Positions 25,365 to 34,548 of a DNA stretch of 64,000 bases are shown in pieces. The notes under the pieces are model-generated. The model was given only the letters and a program-made list of their open reading frames with translations, was not told the origin of the DNA and did not search any database. The position numbers and the translations under genes are program-made. Source of the DNA: Chitinophagaceae bacterium (GTDB taxonomy: Bacteria > Bacteroidota > Bacteroidia > Chitinophagales > Chitinophagaceae); assembly GCA_022843585.1 (NCBI GenBank), contig JALHNJ010000007.1:124001-188000 (forward strand), given 5' to 3'. Numbering within the stretch: position 1 is the stretch's first letter; every line of letters starts with the position of its first letter.

Positions 25365-26303
25365 ATGAATATTGGAATAGATATGATGGGTGGTGACTTT
25401 GCCCCGCTGGAAGCAGTGAAAGGGGTAAAAGAATATTTATCCGGTCATAACATTCCTGCTACTCTATTTCTAATAGGCGATGAAGCTCAGATAAAAGAAT
25501 TACTGAAGCAGCATGAAGTTTCTTTGGAGAACATTAAAATTATTCCTTCCGAGGAAGTGATTGGCATGCAGGAACATCCTACTAAAGCTCTAAAGGAAAA
25601 GAAAAAATCGTCTATTGCTATTGGCTTTCATTTACTGGCCTCCGGTAAAATGGATGCCTTCATCAGTGCTGGTAATACTGGCGCAATGCTGGTAGGCGCC
25701 CTATTTAGTATCAAAGCCCTTGAAGGTGTAATTCGTCCCACTATTTCCAGCATTGTTCCAAAAGCAGATGGTGGAACAGGCTTGTTGCTTGATGTAGGAT
25801 TGAATGCAGATTGCAAACCAGAGCAGCTTAACCAATTTGCTATTATGGGTTCTGTGTATGCGCAACTAGTATTGGGCATTGATAATCCCAAAGTAGGATT
25901 GGTAAATGTGGGAGAAGAAGAAGGCAAAGGCAATTTATTATTGCAAGCCACCTATCCCCTGCTAAAAGAAAATAAACATATCAATTTTATTGGCAACATT
26001 GAAGGCAGAGATGTGTTACAGCCAAAAGCTGATGTAATGGTTTGCGAAGGCTTTACCGGCAATATCATTTTGAAAATGGCCGAATCGCTTTATGAAATAA
26101 GCCAGCAGCGAAAAGTAAAAGATGATTTTTTTGAACGCTTCAATTTTGAAATATATGGCGGCACTCCTGTATTAGGTGTAGCCAAACCTGTCATCATAGG
26201 GCACGGCATTTCTGGTGCCCGTGCATTTATGAATATGATACATCTTGCCCAGATAATGTTAGAAAAAGATGTAATGCAAAAGATGAAGGAAGAACTTTCC
26301 TGA
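25365..26303 (+). CDS. plsX: Phosphate acyltransferase PlsX
   Basis: Makes acyl-phosphate from acyl-ACP for phospholipid synthesis. The 312-residue protein starts MNIGIDMMGGDFAPLEAVKG and shows AFISAGNTGAMLVGAL, DVGLNADCKPEQL, GLVNVGEEEGKGN and CEGFTGNIILK, all family signatures. It follows rpmF by 118 bases that contain a hairpin, so it may be partly uncoupled from the ribosomal gene. A plsC-like acyltransferase lies at 42.2 kb. Confidence 0.97.
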   Translation: MNIGIDMMGGDFAPLEAVKGVKEYLSGHNIPATLFLIGDEAQIKELLKQHEVSLENIKIIPSEEVIGMQEHPTKALKEKKKSSIAIGFHLLASGKMDAFISAGNTGAMLVGALFSIKALEGVIRPTISSIVPKADGGTGLLLDVGLNADCKPEQLNQFAIMGSVYAQLVLGIDNPKVGLVNVGEEEGKGNLLLQATYPLLKENKHINFIGNIEGRDVLQPKADVMVCEGFTGNIILKMAESLYEISQQRKVKDDFFERFNFEIYGGTPVLGVAKPVIIGHGISGARAFMNMIHLAQIMLEKDVMQKMKEELS

Positions 26304-26323
26304 CCTTTTAATTTATTTTTGAT

Positions 26324-26331
26324 CCAATTTA
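26324..26331 (+). promoter_or_regulatory. -7 box before the secreted gene at 26399
   Basis: TATTTTTG fits TAnnTTTG and would give a leader of about 60 bases. No matching upstream element is clear. Confidence 0.4.
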
Positions 26332-26398
26332 ATAAATACCGTTTTCCGGGTATAAAGAAGTTCCGGTGGTTGAGTATCTTTAATTCAAACATTGAACC

Positions 26399-27247
26399 TT
26401 GAAATTTCTCTTTACCACCTATTTCACCCTGCTAATTTGGATAGCTGCGTTAACCCAAACCTCCGATAATAATATTTTGGTGAGTAAAGCTGTTTATCTA
26501 CCGGTAGAAAAAACTGTATCCTATAAAATTGGCAACAAAAGTATCCCCATAAAAATCATTCAATATGGCACGGTGAAAGATATTGTTTACATCAATATGC
26601 ATGACAATGAAGATGCAGCAGTAGAAGCAGCTCTTCAAGTATTGGAAGTACAAGGTGGCACACTGATCAAGGTTGAAAATAACGGGCAGCGGGTTATACG
26701 TTTCAAACTAGGCAATATTATTTACGGTTTTGACCCCAATCGCATTTATGCAAGAATTGGTATTCAACAAACATTGCGGGATAATAAAAGAACCAGCCAA
26801 CAAGCGGTTGTAGAAATTGAAAAGTTTGCGAAATACTTGTTATCATTCATACCCGACAGTACATCCTGTATAGTTGCTCTGCACAATAACACCGAAGGTT
26901 TATTTTCTATTAAAAGTTATACGGCAGGCGGCAACCGGCAACGGGATGCAAAAGCAGTGTATGAAAATCCTGAAAAAGATATTGATGATATAGCGTTAAC
27001 TACCGATAGTCTGCTTTACCAAAAAATGGCGGATGCAGGATATAATTCTATCTGGCAGGATAATGAAAAAGCAAAAAAAGACGGATCGCTCAGTATTTAT
27101 TGCGGCGAAAGAAACCTGCGGTATATTAATATAGAAACGCAGCATGGAAAAGTAGCGGAGTATATTGAGATGCTGGAAAGGTTATTAGAGATATTGGCAA
27201 CCGAAAACAAAAAATCCCCTTCGAAGAGTGAAGGGGATTCTCAGTGA
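26399..27247 (+). CDS. Secreted protein, unknown function
   Basis: The 282 residues begin at a TTG with a signal peptide (MKFLFTTYFTLLIWIAALTQ). No ATG precedes the signal, so the TTG is preferred. The mature part has an alpha/beta character (YINMHDNEDAAVEAALQVL, ALHNNTEGLFSIKSY, NIETQHGKVAEYIEML) and HDNE/HNN steps, but I recognise no family. The C-terminal dozen residues (NKKSPSKSEGDSQ) are coded by DNA that, on the other strand, is the terminator of tRNA-Lys, and the stop codon overlaps the tRNA 3' end by 3 bases. Confidence 0.75.
   Translation: MKFLFTTYFTLLIWIAALTQTSDNNILVSKAVYLPVEKTVSYKIGNKSIPIKIIQYGTVKDIVYINMHDNEDAAVEAALQVLEVQGGTLIKVENNGQRVIRFKLGNIIYGFDPNRIYARIGIQQTLRDNKRTSQQAVVEIEKFAKYLLSFIPDSTSCIVALHNNTEGLFSIKSYTAGGNRQRDAKAVYENPEKDIDDIALTTDSLLYQKMADAGYNSIWQDNEKAKKDGSLSIYCGERNLRYINIETQHGKVAEYIEMLERLLEILATENKKSPSKSEGDSQ
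27209..27240 (-). terminator. Terminator of tRNA-Lys(UUU)
   Basis: On the minus strand a perfect 10-base stem (27230-27239 with 27213-27222) is followed by a T tract (27214-27209). It lies inside the 3' end of the plus-strand gene 26399-27247. Confidence 0.85.
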
Positions 27248-27317
27248 TTCCGCTGGGACTCGAACCCAGGGCCCATACATTAAAAGTGTATTGCTCTACC
27301 AACTGAGCTACGAAATC
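27245..27317 (-). tRNA. tRNA-Lys (anticodon UUU)
   Basis: A 73-base tRNA on the minus strand: acceptor GATTTCG/CGGAATC (one G-T pair), D arm GCTC...GAGC, anticodon stem ATACA/TGTAT with loop CTTTTAA, T arm CTGGG TTCGAGT CCCAG, discriminator A. No CCA is encoded. Confidence 0.97.
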
Positions 27318-27339
27318 AACCTTTCCCGTTTTGGGAGTG

Positions 27340-27371
27340 CAAAAATACATGCTAAGCTCTATCATACCAAA
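27340..27371 (-). promoter_or_regulatory. Promoter of tRNA-Lys(UUU)
   Basis: Minus-strand TTTG (27368-27371), 20 bases, then TATTTTTG (27340-27347). The transcript would start about 20 bases before the tRNA. The rest of the 179-base gap up to 27496 shows no gene. Confidence 0.75.
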
Positions 27372-27496
27372 ACTTTTTCAAACAGTTATTAACAGCATTT
27401 CCTGATATTTTCATGACCTTATGGCTTGCAAACCATTTACCTAAGTTTTCTACTTGTTCATTTTAGAGTAGGTTTGTAGGTAATAACTAAATTTCC

Positions 27497-28306
27497 ATGT
27501 CAGCATATTTTAAAGATAAAGTAGTAGTAGTTACTGGCGGCACCGAAGGCATTGGTAAAGCTCTTGTTGAAGCACTGATAAATGAAGGTGCGAAAGTAGC
27601 CACCTGTGGCCGCAATCATGATAAACTATATATGTTGCAATCAGCTTTTCCCTCCGCTTATCTTCATACGATGGTGGCGGATGTAAGCAGCGAAAATGAT
27701 TGCCGCCGTTTTATGGAAACAACCATCAAAAACTTTGGCGGTATAGATATTCTCATAAACAATGCGGGTATTTCCATGCGGGCAATATTAAAAGAAGCCG
27801 ACACCGAGGTTATACGCAAAGTGATGGATATAAATTTTTATGGCACTGTTTACTGCACTAAATATGCATTAAACTCCATCATTGAAAGAAAGGGAACCAT
27901 CGTTGGCGTTTCGTCCATTGCAGGATATAGAGGATTGCCCGGAAGAAGTGGATACTCTGCCAGCAAATTTGCAGTGCAGGGTTGGTTGGAAGCTATCAAA
28001 ACCGAATTGATGGCTGATGAAGTGCATGTAATGTGGGTATGCCCTGGTTTTACCACTTCAAACATTCGTAGTGCTGCATTAAATAAAGAGGCTACTTCGC
28101 ATGGGGAAACACCAATGGATGAAAGCAAAATGATGTCAGCTGAAGAATGTGCAGAACATATTTTAAGAGCAGTTCGCAAAAAGAAAAGAACGTTGGTGCT
28201 TACTTTTACAGGTAAACGAACCGTCTTCATGCAAAAATTCTTTCCGAAGTTGGCCGATAAACTGGCTTACAAATTTTTCTTTAAGGATGGTAAGCTCGTA
28301 AAATAA
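27497..28306 (+). CDS. SDR-family oxidoreductase
   Basis: The 269-residue classical short-chain dehydrogenase has the cofactor motif VVVTGGTEGIGKAL (residues about 9-22), NNAGIS (about 88-93), the catalytic Ser in VSSIAGYRG (about 137-145), and YSASKFAVQG (Tyr and Lys, about 152-161). The CGRN after strand 2 favours NADP. The C-terminal basic tail FMQKFFPKLADKLAYKFFF looks amphipathic and could touch membranes, as in DHRS7-like enzymes. Substrate unknown. Confidence 0.9.
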   Translation: MSAYFKDKVVVVTGGTEGIGKALVEALINEGAKVATCGRNHDKLYMLQSAFPSAYLHTMVADVSSENDCRRFMETTIKNFGGIDILINNAGISMRAILKEADTEVIRKVMDINFYGTVYCTKYALNSIIERKGTIVGVSSIAGYRGLPGRSGYSASKFAVQGWLEAIKTELMADEVHVMWVCPGFTTSNIRSAALNKEATSHGETPMDESKMMSAEECAEHILRAVRKKKRTLVLTFTGKRTVFMQKFFPKLADKLAYKFFFKDGKLVK

Positions 28307-28346
28307 TTACGCCAACAAAACAACAAACCATAAACTAAAAACTGTT

Positions 28347-29156
28347 TTGCCTTTACTAACCCTTACATCTGATATAGGAAGCCCCGATTACCTTGTGGGT
28401 GCAGTAAAAGCACAGCTATTACAATTAAATCCCGAGTTTCAGATTGTAGATATTTCTCATAATATTCCACCGTTCAACTATCCTCAGGCGGCCTATGTAT
28501 GCCAGAGTGCTATTAAAAATTTTCCCGACTATTCTTACCACCTGATATTAGTTAACCTCTTCGAAAAAAAACCTGAGCAATTACTACTGGCTTTTCACAA
28601 AAAACAATATCTTATTTGTGCAGACAATGGATTGCTTACAATGATATTGGAAGAAACTCCGGAAATAGTAATTGGGATTCCGCTTGAGAAAACTGCTATT
28701 AAGAATACCATTCATCTTACCACTGTAATGGGAAGAGTAGTAAATCAAATAGTAAATGGCGAATCCATTCAAAATATAGGATATTCCGATGTAAAGTATG
28801 TGGAGAAAAGACATTTACGTCCATTACTAGATACAAATTCAATGGAAGGGCAGATCATTTTCATTGATAGTTTTGAAAATGTAATTGTAAATATTACCCG
28901 TGAGCAATTTGAAGAACAACGCAAAGGCCGCAGCTTCCGCATTGTTTTTAAAAGGGACGAAATGATTGACCGTATCAGCGAAAGTTATGCAGACGTTATC
29001 GAAGGTGAAAAATTAGCCTTGTTCAATAGTGCCGGTTATCTCGAAATTGCCATCAATAAAGGAAATGCCGCCGGGCTTTTTGGCTTGAAAGGATTTTCCG
29101 AAAAACTCCGACAAGGACAACTTTCCTACCAAACGGTTAAGGTTTATTTTGAATAA
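28347..29156 (+). CDS. SAM hydroxide adenosyltransferase (DUF62 family)
   Basis: This family, related to SAM-dependent fluorinase and chlorinase, uses water/hydroxide to split S-adenosylmethionine into adenosine and methionine. The 269 residues show TLTSDIGSPDYLVGAVKAQL (substrate Asp), VDISHNIPPFNYPQAAY, the CADNGLLT loop, and IIFIDSFENVIVNIT in the C-terminal domain. The hydroxide-type members carry an Asp-Arg-His triad; the His is in DISHN here. The start is a TTG because no ATG precedes LTLTSDIG. It lies 40 bases after the SDR gene. Confidence 0.87.
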   Translation: MPLLTLTSDIGSPDYLVGAVKAQLLQLNPEFQIVDISHNIPPFNYPQAAYVCQSAIKNFPDYSYHLILVNLFEKKPEQLLLAFHKKQYLICADNGLLTMILEETPEIVIGIPLEKTAIKNTIHLTTVMGRVVNQIVNGESIQNIGYSDVKYVEKRHLRPLLDTNSMEGQIIFIDSFENVIVNITREQFEEQRKGRSFRIVFKRDEMIDRISESYADVIEGEKLALFNSAGYLEIAINKGNAAGLFGLKGFSEKLRQGQLSYQTVKVYFE

Positions 29157-29232
29157 TTGGACCAGTCTTTCTGCCTCTACGATTAAATTCCTAAATATAG
29201 ACCGGTGGAACTGAAATCTACCTCTGAAACCC

Positions 29233-29240
29233 TATTTTTG
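29233..29240 (+). promoter_or_regulatory. -7 box before the DUF2723 gene
   Basis: TATTTTTG fits TAnnTTTG and would give a leader of about 80 bases before the ATG at 29323. Confidence 0.45.
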
Positions 29241-29322
29241 CTTTCCTTCAATTCTTGGGTAAATAACACTTCTTTACCTGTACATACAAGATTGCAAAGG
29301 AATTAAACCAATAGTTTAGTTT

Positions 29323-32300
29323 ATGAACTTCAGAAAAGTCAATAACATTACAGGTTGGGCAGTTTTCTTCATTGCCCTGATAGTTTATTTCGTTACCCGT
29401 GAAGCCAGAGGCAGCTTATGGGATACCGGCGAATTTATCGCCAGTGCTAAAGGGGTTCAGTTACCCCATCCTCCCGGTGCACCGTTGTTTGTATTACTCG
29501 GTCGTTTTTTTATCATCTTGTTTGGCGATAATGGAAACACTGCCGCCAGTGCGGTGAACTTTATGAGTGCATTAGCCAGCGCTGCTACTATTTTATTTCT
29601 TTTCTGGAGTGTAACTCACTTTGCCCGTAAAATGTTTGTAGGTGTAGGCGAAGAATTAAACGCATCACAAACTTTTACTACCATGGCAGCCGGAGCCGTT
29701 GGTGCATTAGCTTATACATTTAGTGATTCTTTTTGGTACAGTGCGGTGGAAGGCGAGGTATATGCATTGTCTTCTTTCTTTACGGCTTTAGTATTCTGGA
29801 TCATGTTGAAATGGGAACATGCAGATGAAAAAGCAGGCAATGATCAATTTGCAAAAGCAAGAAGCGATCGCTGGATTGTATTGTTCTTCTTCATGATGGG
29901 TTTATCAATTGGTGTTCACTTATTGAACCTATTGTGTATTCCCGCTGTAGGAATGATTTACTATTATCGTCGTTATACTGTTACTACCAAAGGTGCAATT
30001 ATTGCATTTCTTATAACCTGTCTTATTACTGGAATTGTACAGGTAGGTATCATTCAATATTCAATGAAGGCTGCCGGGCAGTTTGATGTATTCTTTGTAA
30101 ACTCCTTAGGAATGCCATTCTTCTCTGGCTTTGCTATTTATTTTATAGCCTTAGCGGCATTAACAATATGGGCATTACGTTTCAAAGAAAATAAGGTATC
30201 GCATGTTACTTTGATCATATGGTTTGCATTATTTCTGTTTTTATCAGCCCTTCCGTTTATTATTCAACCAGGATCGGGTGTTAATATAGGAAAACTGCTA
30301 TTAGTATTAGCAGCCGCAGGTGCCATTGGCTATTTCTTAAAAGCATCGGCATTAAAAATTGTAAAGCTTTCTCTCTGGTGCTATGTATTTATCATGCTGG
30401 GATATTTCGTTTACTTCACTGCATTGATAAGAGCGAACGCCAACCCGGCTATTGATATGAACAATGTTGACAATCCCATCAACCTTGTTTACTACCTGAG
30501 CCGTGAGCAGTATGGAACACAACCATTGCTAACTGGTCCGCATTTTTCTGCTGATTATAAATACGGTAGTGATGGAAATGTTGAGTTTGAAGATGGCGAT
30601 ATGAAATATGTAAAGGGAAAAGATAAATACATTCCAATCGGAAAAGCAAGAGAACCATTATACGAAAGTGATGACATACAATTATTTCCCCGTGTGTGGG
30701 ACTCCAGTAACGATCAGTATCATGCTGATTTTTATGCGGACTGGCTGAACTTAGGGAAGGAACCAAGCCCAATTACCGGAAGGGAGAGATATACTCCACC
30801 AACCTTTGGCGATAATTTAAATTGGTTCTTTACTTACCAATTAGGCCATATGTACTGGCGATATTTTATGTGGAATTTTGCCGGTAAACAAAATGATGTA
30901 CAAGGTCTCGGTAATACAAGAGATGGAAACTGGATAAGCGGCTTTTCTTTTATTGACAATAAACGCCTTGGCGACCAGGATAAATTACCTGATTCGTTAA
31001 AAGAAAATCAGGCTCACAACAAGCTATATTTATTGCCATTTATATTAGGTATAATAGGTTGTGTATATCAATTTATCAGAAATAAAAAGGACTGGGTAGT
31101 CAACTTCCTGCTGTTCTTTATGACAGGTATTGCCGTTGTTCTTTATCTTAATCAGCCGGGTAACCAACCCCGTGAAAGGGACTATGCTTATGTAGGATCT
31201 TTCTATGCGTTTGCTATTTGGATTGGTCTTGCGGTAGTTGCTTTTGTAAAAATGGCCCGTGAAAAAGCGGATAAAATCACATTCCAAAACACCATTTTAT
31301 TTGGAAGTGTTCTAACATTCTTTATTGCATTAATGAGTGGCGCCAGCAATGGACCTGGTGACAACCTCATGAGTGCTATTTTTATTACTGTTATTTATGC
31401 CGCCATTGTTGCAGCCATTACTTTTCTTGTCAGGGCCATATCATCTGATGGAAAAAATGACAGAATACTCAATCTCTCCACCACTATTATTTGCTTAGCT
31501 GTTCCATTATTAATGGCACAGCAGGAATGGGATGACCATGACCGTAGCGGAAAAACGACTGCACCAGATTTGGCAAGAGATTATTTAGAAAGTTGTGCAC
31601 CCAATGCCATCATCTTTACATTTGGTGATAATGATACTTACCCATTATGGTATGCACAGGAAGTGGAAGGTGTTCGTCCGGATATCCGAGTAATCAATAA
31701 CAGCTTATTGGGGATTGATTGGTATATCAACCAGCTAAGAACAAAAGTTAATGATGCTGATTCTATTGATGTGCTTTGGTCGCCAGAACAAATTGAAGGA
31801 CATAACAGGGAGTTTTTACGCTACAGAGCACAAGGCGATCCCAATGAATACTATGATCTGTATGATGTAATGAAAAATGTTCTAGGCAAACCAAATATTG
31901 ATCCTGATACAAAAAGAGATGTAGGTTTCGGTAGTTTCCCGGTTTCAAAATTCAGAGTGCCGGTGGATATAAACCTGGTACGTAAAAACGGAACGGTAAA
32001 TGCGACTGACAGTGTACTTTCTGAATTACGATTTGAAATTCCGAAAAGTAAATTAGATGGCGGGCTTGTCAGAAGTGATTTCATGATTTTAAATATCATC
32101 GCATCGAATGCATGGAAACGTCCAATTTATTTTACCTCACCCATGGGTGAATTAGGATTTGGCCAATACCTGCGTAAGGATGGTTTATCTTATCGCTTAA
32201 TACCCGTTGAAAATAAATATCCGCAACAAAACTGGGTAGTTGATACCCGTTTCCGCCAGGTTGGATTGGGTGGCTCCCAAATAAGAGACAATAACACAGA

Positions 32301-32865
32301 TACAATGTTCAATAACCTGATGACCAAATACAGGTTTGCCGGTGCGGATAAAAAAGGAATGTATTATGACGAAGAGAACCGTCGTCATTTACTAAACATC
32401 CGTGCATTGTATGGCGAAGCTGCCGGTAATCTTGCAGATATAGGCCGCCAGGAAGATGCCAAGAAGTTGCTTGATAAGGTTGAACAAGGAATATTAGCGG
32501 AGAATTTCCCTTATGCTATGACGGGCCGTTACAACAGCCATAACCAAACCGGACTTATTTACCTGGAAGCTTGTTATAAAGCTGGAAAAGCTGATCTGGC
32601 AGAAAAAGTCAGGTTAGCCCTACGCAAAGATCTCGAACAACAAAAAGCATATTATACCTATCTCAAAACCAGCAGACCCGAATTGTATGGAGCTTTTGAA
32701 CGTTCAGAAGATCCGATTAATGAAGCGCTGCTGATGGTGTTGGATGCTATTGAGAAACAATATGCGCCACAAGTGCAACCTAAAACAAATGTAGAAGGTA
32801 ACAACCCTAGTATTATTAATACCGCACCGAAAGATTCGGGATCAAAAGCAGATTCGCAACGATAA
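29323..32865 (+). CDS. DUF2723 polytopic membrane protein (glycosyltransferase-like)
   Basis: The 1180-residue protein begins with a membrane helix and the DUF2723 signature EARGSLWDTGEFIASAKGVQ (about residues 28-47) followed by HPPGAPLFVLLGRFF. There are about 12 membrane helices over the first 750 residues, with a large loop around 380-560, then a soluble C-terminal domain (FTFGDNDTYPLWYAQEVEGVR) and a helical, TPR-like end. DUF2723 proteins resemble GT-C glycosyltransferases such as protein O-mannosyltransferases; the DTGE acidic pair in the first loop fits that. Activity and acceptor are unproven. A strong terminator follows. Confidence 0.9.
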   Translation: MNFRKVNNITGWAVFFIALIVYFVTREARGSLWDTGEFIASAKGVQLPHPPGAPLFVLLGRFFIILFGDNGNTAASAVNFMSALASAATILFLFWSVTHFARKMFVGVGEELNASQTFTTMAAGAVGALAYTFSDSFWYSAVEGEVYALSSFFTALVFWIMLKWEHADEKAGNDQFAKARSDRWIVLFFFMMGLSIGVHLLNLLCIPAVGMIYYYRRYTVTTKGAIIAFLITCLITGIVQVGIIQYSMKAAGQFDVFFVNSLGMPFFSGFAIYFIALAALTIWALRFKENKVSHVTLIIWFALFLFLSALPFIIQPGSGVNIGKLLLVLAAAGAIGYFLKASALKIVKLSLWCYVFIMLGYFVYFTALIRANANPAIDMNNVDNPINLVYYLSREQYGTQPLLTGPHFSADYKYGSDGNVEFEDGDMKYVKGKDKYIPIGKAREPLYESDDIQLFPRVWDSSNDQYHADFYADWLNLGKEPSPITGRERYTPPTFGDNLNWFFTYQLGHMYWRYFMWNFAGKQNDVQGLGNTRDGNWISGFSFIDNKRLGDQDKLPDSLKENQAHNKLYLLPFILGIIGCVYQFIRNKKDWVVNFLLFFMTGIAVVLYLNQPGNQPRERDYAYVGSFYAFAIWIGLAVVAFVKMAREKADKITFQNTILFGSVLTFFIALMSGASNGPGDNLMSAIFITVIYAAIVAAITFLVRAISSDGKNDRILNLSTTIICLAVPLLMAQQEWDDHDRSGKTTAPDLARDYLESCAPNAIIFTFGDNDTYPLWYAQEVEGVRPDIRVINNSLLGIDWYINQLRTKVNDADSIDVLWSPEQIEGHNREFLRYRAQGDPNEYYDLYDVMKNVLGKPNIDPDTKRDVGFGSFPVSKFRVPVDINLVRKNGTVNATDSVLSELRFEIPKSKLDGGLVRSDFMILNIIASNAWKRPIYFTSPMGELGFGQYLRKDGLSYRLIPVENKYPQQNWVVDTRFRQVGLGGSQIRDNNTDTMFNNLMTKYRFAGADKKGMYYDEENRRHLLNIRALYGEAAGNLADIGRQEDAKKLLDKVEQGILAENFPYAMTGRYNSHNQTGLIYLEACYKAGKADLAEKVRLALRKDLEQQKAYYTYLKTSRPELYGAFERSEDPINEALLMVLDAIEKQYAPQVQPKTNVEGNNPSIINTAPKDSGSKADSQR

Positions 32866-32890
32866 TTTTAAACGCTTGATAATTTCCCAA

Positions 32891-32920
32891 AAACCTCCTG
32901 CTTAAACAGGAGGTTTTTTT
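32891..32920 (+). terminator. Terminator after the DUF2723 gene
   Basis: A perfect 10-base stem (32891-32900 with 32907-32916), loop CTTAAA, and T tract to 32920. Confidence 0.92.
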
Positions 32921-32993
32921 ATAAACTTCTTTGCCATTAAGTTGTTGTTAAGATGAAACGAAGGCAAGGTATTTGTTGTAAATTGTACATCTG

Positions 32994-34091
32994 ATGAAAG
33001 GTTTCCATTTCACAAAATTTGATGCGGACAGCGATGGTAAAAGCAAGTTTCAGCAACTGCTAGACCTCTTTATGCAATTACTAACTTATACAAGTGGTGA
33101 TGTGGGAGAAGCTATGCAATGGATGAATGAATTAGACAAACAATACAAATTAACCGATGACGAATATGGCATGGGTGATTTTATTGATGAACTAAAAGAA
33201 AAAGGATACCTGACAGATAATAATGAGCAAGGCGAGATAAGAATTACACCAAAAACTGAACAAGGCATACGAAGAAGCAGCCTGGAAGAAATATTCGGTA
33301 AGCTTAAAAAAACAAAACAAGGCGATCATAAAACATTCAAACCGGGACAAGGTGATGAAATAAATCCGGAAACGAGACAGTTTCAGTTTGGCGATATGCT
33401 GGAACAAATCGATTTTACAGAGAGCATCCGCAATGCGCAAATTAATCATGGTATAGATAGTTTCCGGATGCAAGAAGAAGATCTAAGTATCCGGGAAACA
33501 GATTTCAAAGCACAAACATCTACGGTGCTGATGATCGATATTTCTCACTCCATGATCTTGTATGGAGAAGATAGAATTACTCCTGCCAAAAAAGTAGCCA
33601 TGGCATTAAGTGAACTCATTAAAACAAGATACCCGAAAGACACATTGGATATTGTAGTGTTTGGGAATGATGCCTGGCCGATTGAAGTAAAAGACTTACC
33701 CTATTTACAGGTTGGGCCTTATCATACCAATACCGTTGCCGGATTAGAATTAGCCATGGATATTTTGCGCAGAAGAAAAAATCCGAACAAGCAAATATTT
33801 ATGATCACTGACGGCAAGCCAACTTGCTTAAAAATTGGAAAGCGGTATTATAAAAACAGCTTTGGATTAGATAGAAAAGTGGTGAACCGCTGTATCAATT
33901 TGGCAGCGCAATGTAAAAAATTAAAAATACCGATTACCACTTTTATGATTGCAACAGATCCTTACTTACAAAAATTTGTTCAGGAGTTTACTGAAATGAA
34001 TAATGGCAAAGCATTTTTTGCTTCATTGGATAAGTTGGGAGCATTTATATTTAAAGACTTTGAATCAGGGAAAAGAAAAACGGTTTATTAA
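32994..34091 (+). CDS. VWA-domain protein, partner of a MoxR-like ATPase
   Basis: The 365-residue protein has a helical N-terminal half (about 1-165) and a von Willebrand A domain in the C-terminal half with the metal-site motif DISHS in LMIDISHSMILYGEDR (about residues 180-195) and ITDGKPT (about 268-274). It belongs with the AAA ATPase at 34549: VWA plus MoxR-type pairs resemble the ChlI/ChlD and RavA/ViaA systems, where the VWA protein selects substrates and the ATPase remodels them. A small lipoprotein gene lies between the pair, 7 bases after this stop. Confidence 0.87.
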   Translation: MKGFHFTKFDADSDGKSKFQQLLDLFMQLLTYTSGDVGEAMQWMNELDKQYKLTDDEYGMGDFIDELKEKGYLTDNNEQGEIRITPKTEQGIRRSSLEEIFGKLKKTKQGDHKTFKPGQGDEINPETRQFQFGDMLEQIDFTESIRNAQINHGIDSFRMQEEDLSIRETDFKAQTSTVLMIDISHSMILYGEDRITPAKKVAMALSELIKTRYPKDTLDIVVFGNDAWPIEVKDLPYLQVGPYHTNTVAGLELAMDILRRRKNPNKQIFMITDGKPTCLKIGKRYYKNSFGLDRKVVNRCINLAAQCKKLKIPITTFMIATDPYLQKFVQEFTEMNNGKAFFASLDKLGAFIFKDFESGKRKTVY

Positions 34092-34098
34092 GCAAGTC

Positions 34099-34548
34099 AT
34101 GAAATTATTCCTTCTCCTTACAGTTGTAGTTATATCTTGTAATCCAAAAAAAGTTGTTGAAATCGAAACAAGTGTTCCACTGCCTGTAGAAGTAACCAAA
34201 ATAAGTTCAACTACAGTGGGATTATTGATGAGTTCGGCTAGTATTGGAAATGCAATGAAGATAAAACATAATAAAATCTTTTATGATGTAGTATTAAATA
34301 ATGAAGAAAAGGTTAGATATGTTTCAACTCATGATAATAGATTCAAAACATCAGATGGAATAAAAATTGGTCAAAGCTATAAACAAATTAAGAAAAAAAT
34401 GACATCGGAATGGCCTGAGCCGGGATTTGCATATTGTGGAGTTGGAGGATCAGCCTGGACAGTTGCCTTCACTGATGACAATTTTTTAAAAACAAGAAAT
34501 ATATCTGATACAAGTAAGGTGAAATTTTTCTTTAAAAGAATGAACTAA
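34099..34548 (+). CDS. Small lipoprotein between VWA and ATPase genes
   Basis: The 149-residue product starts MKLFLLLTVVVISC with a lipoprotein Cys at residue 14. The frame is open upstream to 34003, inside the VWA gene, but the ATG at 34099 directly precedes the signal peptide and lies 7 bases after the VWA stop. The mature part has IKIGQSYKQIKKKM and FAYCGVGGSAWTVAF; no family recognised. Its stop TAA is followed at once by the ATG of the ATPase gene (no spacer base), so the three genes are almost certainly translated from one mRNA. Confidence 0.72.
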   Translation: MKLFLLLTVVVISCNPKKVVEIETSVPLPVEVTKISSTTVGLLMSSASIGNAMKIKHNKIFYDVVLNNEEKVRYVSTHDNRFKTSDGIKIGQSYKQIKKKMTSEWPEPGFAYCGVGGSAWTVAFTDDNFLKTRNISDTSKVKFFFKRMN

